A stretch of 7,251 nucleotides of DNA, taken from the NCBI GenBank assembly GCA_947165615.1, contig CAMVBD010000061.1, positions 1 through 7,251 on the forward strand, in the 5' to 3' direction. Made by a program: the position numbers and the translations under genes. This stretch comes from an uncultured Clostridia bacterium. Its GTDB lineage: Bacteria; Bacillota; Clostridia; Oscillospirales; Acutalibacteraceae. The notes under the pieces were generated by a model. The model searched no databases and had not been told where the DNA came from. It worked only from the letters and a program-made list of their open reading frames with translations. Position 1 is the stretch's first letter. Every line of letters starts with the position of its first letter. Positions 5,371 through 7,251 of the stretch are shown here, piece by piece.

Positions 5371-5811
5371 TCAGAAAAAGAATATAACTCGATTCAATCC
5401 ATCCGCTATCATGCCCAAGCCCCAAGCGACCAGTGGAACGAACAGGAAACAGGCGGCTGACACGCAGACGCAGATGAAAGTCAGAACAGTAAGGGTGCGC
5501 CGCGGCTTCCAAGGCGTCGTATCCTTTTTCCCGGACAGTCGAAGGATGAGGACTCCGACCGCGCAGAGAAGGAACAGGACGAAAATGGGAAGCGCGGAAA
5601 AAACGCAGAACTTGCCGGGAAAAGAGTTCCATAGCCGGGAACCGAAGTAATGGGGCGGTACACAAACAAAATCCCAGTAAGACGCTATAACGACGGATAC
5701 GACCGCGCCGGAGATCCCGAGCAGCAAAAGCGCGACCCGCAGACTCCGGTCCAGCAGACGAAATCGTCCGGGTTCCTGAAACGGTACAGGATCATGATTG
5801 GACTCACACAT
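5371..5811 (-). CDS. Small multi-pass membrane protein A, unknown function
   Basis: The product is 146 residues starting MCESNHDPVPF. I chose the ATG at 5811 because AAGGAG lies eight bases upstream, and because the homologous protein at 732-1169 starts at the equivalent place. A longer in-frame extension to 5913 overlaps the promoter and lacks support. After RFRLLDRSLRVALLLLG come membrane segments at about residues 20-45, 67-92 and one or two within 105-142. The loop KKDTTPWKPRR precedes the last hydrophobic region, and the protein ends NRVIFFF. It is about half identical to the orphan copy at 732-1169, with the WKPRR loop, CFL.VP..AW and the FF end conserved. It is the first gene of a two-gene operon with membrane protein B. 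Function and family are not recognised; a signalling, immunity or envelope role are all possible. Confidence 0.78.
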   Translation of the reverse strand: MCESNHDPVPFQEPGRFRLLDRSLRVALLLLGISGAVVSVVIASYWDFVCVPPHYFGSRLWNSFPGKFCVFSALPIFVLFLLCAVGVLILRLSGKKDTTPWKPRRTLTVLTFICVCVSAACFLFVPLVAWGLGMIADGLNRVIFFF

Positions 5812-5899
5812 GGGGAAAACTCCTTTTCGAGCGTATGCGTTGCATTGAAAAACGGGGTTCAGGTGTTCCTTTTTTCTTATCCGGTCGCCGACCACCTCC

Positions 5900-5937
5900 T
5901 TTGTCTTTATCATAGCACAAAAAACTTTTTCCAGGTG
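5900..5937 (-). promoter_or_regulatory. Candidate promoter of the membrane protein A-B operon with operator-like core
   Basis: On the - strand TGCTATGAT is an extended -10 (hexamer TATGAT, 5914-5909), about 98 bases before the start of gene A. The -35 position (CACCTG) is poor, as is common with extended -10 promoters. The + strand string GTCTTTATCATA (5903-5914) matches 11 of 12 bases of the blaI operator core GTCTATATCATA. Outer arms TTTGT (5900-5904) and ACAAA (5917-5921) are complementary. The same core is kept at the promoter of the orphan paralogue. This could be a BlaI site or simply a shared -10 context. Confidence 0.48.
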
Positions 5938-5965
5938 CGGCGATGTAACATTTGTCTGTCTTTCT

Positions 5966-5993
5966 GTAAAAATAAAAAGCCCGTTCCCGGGCC
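5966..5993 (-). terminator. Terminator downstream of sleB
   Basis: On the - strand GCCCG (5992-5988) and CGGGC (5983-5979) pair around GGAA, followed by TTTTTATTTTT. It lies about 137 bases after the sleB stop codon and about 30 bases before the -35 region of the membrane protein operon, insulating that operon from sleB transcripts. Confidence 0.8.
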
Positions 5994-6129
5994 TTCATAT
6001 TACCTTCATATTAATATAATATATTATTTCAATTTATATTATCCGGCTCCCTGGTCTCTGCTGCCACGTCGGCCGGTGTTTCGGCTTCGCCGAGGTCCCC
6101 ACCGGGGGACCCGCGCCCTCTGGCCTCTC
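5993..6129 (-). other. Structured 3' untranslated region of sleB, AT-rich and GC-rich halves
   Basis: Between the sleB stop and its terminator no gene is visible. The half next to sleB is GC-rich and holds two adjoining perfect hairpins: TCGGC/GCCGA around TTC (6081-6093) and GGTCCCC/GGGGACC around ACCG (6094-6111). The other half (about 5994-6048) is almost only A and T, with a tandem CTTCATATTA at 5993-6002 and 6004-6013 and a near-palindromic TAATATAATATATTA. The hairpins lack U-tracts, so they are more likely transcript-stabilising or repeat-derived elements than terminators. Confidence 0.55.
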
Positions 6130-6846
6130 TCACGTACAGAACACGTGGTTCCCGATGGACGTGATCACCGGACGGGAGCGGATCCACGCGCTTTTGGCGG
6201 TCCGGGGGTTATAATAATAGATCGCGCCGCCGGAGGGATCCCAGCCGTTCATGGCGTCCTTTGCCGCGCGCTTCGCGGTGTCCGTCGGCTCCACCTTCCA
6301 GTTCGCGTCCGTCACGCAGGAGAACGCGCCCTTCTGATAGATGACGCCCGAGATCGTATCCGGAAACGACGCGTGCGCCACACGGTTCAGGACGACGGCG
6401 CCCACCGCCACCTGCCCGGTGTAGCTCTCGCCACGGGCCTCCGCCGCGATCAGCTTCGCCAAAAGATAGGCGTCCGAGGACGAGTACCCGCCGGCGCCCG
6501 CGGAGGAGCCGGTCCCAAGACCCAGATAGAGCAGCGTCTTCGGCCCCGCGATCCCGTCCGCCGTCAGCCCGCAGTTCTTCTGGAACGCGATTACCGCGTT
6601 TTTGGTCCCGGTTCCGTAAATACCGTCGACCGCCCCGGTGTAATAGCCGAGACTCTTCAGTTTTTTCTGGATCTGTCGGACTTCTTCCCCGCGCGAGCCG
6701 TATTTCGACAGGGCGTCCACGGCGGCGGGTCCCTCACCGTTTCTGCGGTTTTCGGCGGTCACGATCCCCAAAAAGACCAATACGGCCGCCAAAAGCGCAC
6801 AAAGGATACTTTTTGCCGCATTTTTGCCCGAAAAAAATCTTTGCAT
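6130..6846 (-). CDS. sleB: SleB-type spore cortex-lytic enzyme (peptidoglycan-binding plus Hydrolase_2 domain)
   Basis: The product is 238 residues. SleB enzymes are lytic transglycosylases that break down the muramic-lactam-containing cortex during spore germination. A basic N-terminus (MQRFFSGKNAAK) and hydrophobic segment (about 13-30) form a signal peptide or anchor. Residues about 48-108 are a peptidoglycan-binding repeat domain (SRGEEVRQIQKKLKSLGYY, VDGIYGTGTKNAVIAFQ, DGIAGPKT). The catalytic domain spans about 123-238, with AAEARGE holding the catalytic glutamate E136, followed by GQVAVGAVVLNRV, GVIYQKGAFS, NGWDPSGGAIYYYNP and the end IGNHVFC. These match Bacillus SleB as I remember it. 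The ATG at 6846 follows AAGGAAGGAAG; a GTG at 6873 is an in-frame alternative. No ypeB partner gene follows. It is divergent from the rRNA-type promoters. I could not identify a convincing forespore sigma-G promoter. A vegetative SleB-like cell wall hydrolase is the alternative. Confidence 0.9.
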   Translation of the reverse strand: MQRFFSGKNAAKSILCALLAAVLVFLGIVTAENRRNGEGPAAVDALSKYGSRGEEVRQIQKKLKSLGYYTGAVDGIYGTGTKNAVIAFQKNCGLTADGIAGPKTLLYLGLGTGSSAGAGGYSSSDAYLLAKLIAAEARGESYTGQVAVGAVVLNRVAHASFPDTISGVIYQKGAFSCVTDANWKVEPTDTAKRAAKDAMNGWDPSGGAIYYYNPRTAKSAWIRSRPVITSIGNHVFCT

Positions 6847-6974
6847 TTTCGTTTCTTCCTTCCTTAAAATCACATTCTATCCTTACTTTTCTCCAAAAAA
6901 CCGAAAATACAAATAACAATATATAGAAAATTGTGGTCGAAAAACATCAAAAACACAAGATATAGTGTATATGG

Positions 6975-7025
6975 AAAAAGTTCAAAAAAATCGGAAAAAA
7001 TCTCCGGAAAAATTGCAAAAAAGTG
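6975..7025 (+). promoter_or_regulatory. Phased A-tracts (UP-element-like) upstream of P1
   Basis: Five A-tracts of 5-7 bases begin at 6975, 6984, 6995, 7008 and 7017, spaced 9-13 bases apart and so roughly in phase with the DNA helix. They end directly at the -35 of P1. Such tracts bind the RNA polymerase alpha subunit or bend DNA at strong promoters, notably rRNA promoters. Between 6874 and 6974 the DNA is AT-rich and must contain the divergent sleB promoter, but I cannot place it with confidence. Confidence 0.65.
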
Positions 7026-7054
7026 TTGACAAACGCTTTTTTGTGTGCTAATAT
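7026..7054 (+). promoter_or_regulatory. Strong promoter P1 (rRNA-operon type)
   Basis: TTGACA at 7026-7031 and TAATAT at 7049-7054 are separated by 17 bases, with the extended element TG one base before the -10. The -35 is perfect and the -10 misses consensus by one base. The expected start is about 7061-7062. P1 shares TTGACAAACGC and the GCACT start-site context with P2, 122 bases downstream. Tandem promoters of this strength are typical of rRNA operons. Confidence 0.9.
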
Positions 7055-7060
7055 ATGCAA

Positions 7061-7251
7061 GCACTTGAGAGAGAACAAGCGATCCGCCGGGCGGACAAGT
7101 CCCCCGCAGGGAATCAAAAAGTTTTTTCAAAAAAGTGAAAAAAATGCTTGACAAACGCAAAAGAGTGTGATAATATTATCAGGCACTCGTGCGAAGGCCA
7201 AGTGCGAAACGGACCTTGAAAATTAAACAACGACGAACTAAAAGAAACCCT
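7061..7251 (+). other. Probable rRNA operon leader (16S gene expected just beyond the right edge)
   Basis: Downstream of P1 no open reading frame with a ribosome binding site is seen. The leader contains a small hairpin (TCCGC/GCGGA, 7082-7092), P2, and then GGACCTTGAAAATTAAACAA (7211-7230). Strings of the form CTTTGAAAA or CTTGAAAATTAAA commonly precede 16S rRNA in Firmicutes and may include a boxA-like antitermination site. The mature rRNA itself is not in the window, so this is inferred from promoters and leader only. A tRNA cluster is the main alternative. Confidence 0.68.
7148..7176 (+). promoter_or_regulatory. Strong promoter P2 (rRNA-operon type)
   Basis: TTGACA at 7148-7153 and TAATAT at 7171-7176 are separated by 17 bases, again with TG one base before the -10. 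The predicted start near 7183-7184 lies in CAGGCACTCG, matching CAAGCACTTG at P1 at the same distance from the -10. A-rich tracts (7125-7144) precede it. The close likeness to P1 suggests the promoter pair arose by duplication. Confidence 0.9.

Noticed and set aside
5812..5913. N-terminal extension of membrane protein A
   Set aside because: The upstream start overlaps the -10 element. The AAGGAG site and the paralogue's start both point to 5811.
5650..6867. A 405-codon open frame on the + strand
   Set aside because: It crosses the start of membrane protein A, a terminator and an AT-rich intergenic region, and runs antisense to sleB. The translation is low-complexity and arginine-rich with no domain.
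6961..7025. A CRISPR-like or satellite array from the repeated A-tracts
   Set aside because: The tracts vary in length and spacing, with no conserved repeat unit. Helical phasing directly before a -35 fits an UP element.
6870..7160. A 96-codon open frame on the - strand
   Set aside because: It covers the A-tract and P1/P2 promoter region. The Phe/Leu/Ile-rich translation reflects A/T runs and there is no supported start.

Overview
The window looks like a chromosomal segment from a moderately high-GC, spore-forming member of the Clostridia, plausibly a gut Oscillospirales-type lineage. This is an inference. It rests on a SleB-type spore cortex-lytic enzyme, Firmicutes-style ribosome binding sites (AGGAGG), a BlaI/M56 pair, and rRNA-type tandem promoters whose leader resembles those preceding 16S rRNA in Clostridia. 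Coding DNA is GC-rich, while the rRNA promoter region is strongly AT-rich.

Layout, left to right: (i) the 3' part of trpS on the + strand with its terminator (1-505); (ii) a mosaic of gene remnants and one intact small membrane protein gene on the - strand (510-1169), followed by its upstream region and an orphan rightward terminator (1170-1405); (iii) a second copy of the trpS-end/terminator/blaR1-end segment (1395-1537); (iv) a blaI-blaR1-like operon on the - strand (4791 to 1477) with a TTGACA-17-TAGACT promoter and two near-identical dyad operators; (v) a two-gene operon of small multi-pass membrane proteins on the - strand (5811 to 4929), ending in a strong terminator just upstream of the blaI promoter; (vi) sleB on the - strand (6846 to 6130) with a structured 3' untranslated region; (vii) two strong tandem + strand promoters (P1, P2) and a leader that very likely drive an rRNA operon starting just beyond the right edge.

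The centre of interest is a repeated cassette. The intact arrangement, in transcription order, is small membrane protein A (5811-5371), small membrane protein B (5339-4929), BlaI-like repressor, M56 sensor protease, terminator. To its left lies a degraded relative: a full-length paralogue of A (1169-732), the last nine codons of a further A copy (702-676), the N-terminal part of a B paralogue that has lost its start codons, fused in frame to the last 19 codons of the sensor gene (662-510), then the same terminator and the 3' end of trpS. This suggests amplification of the cassette and collapse of one copy by deletion. The BlaI operators cover the blaI promoter, and the promoters of both A genes carry a 12-bp match to the operator core at their -10 elements. 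BlaI may therefore also control the membrane protein operon. The sensor's roughly 640-residue extracytoplasmic part is not a penicillin-binding domain, so the signal it senses is unknown and probably not a beta-lactam.
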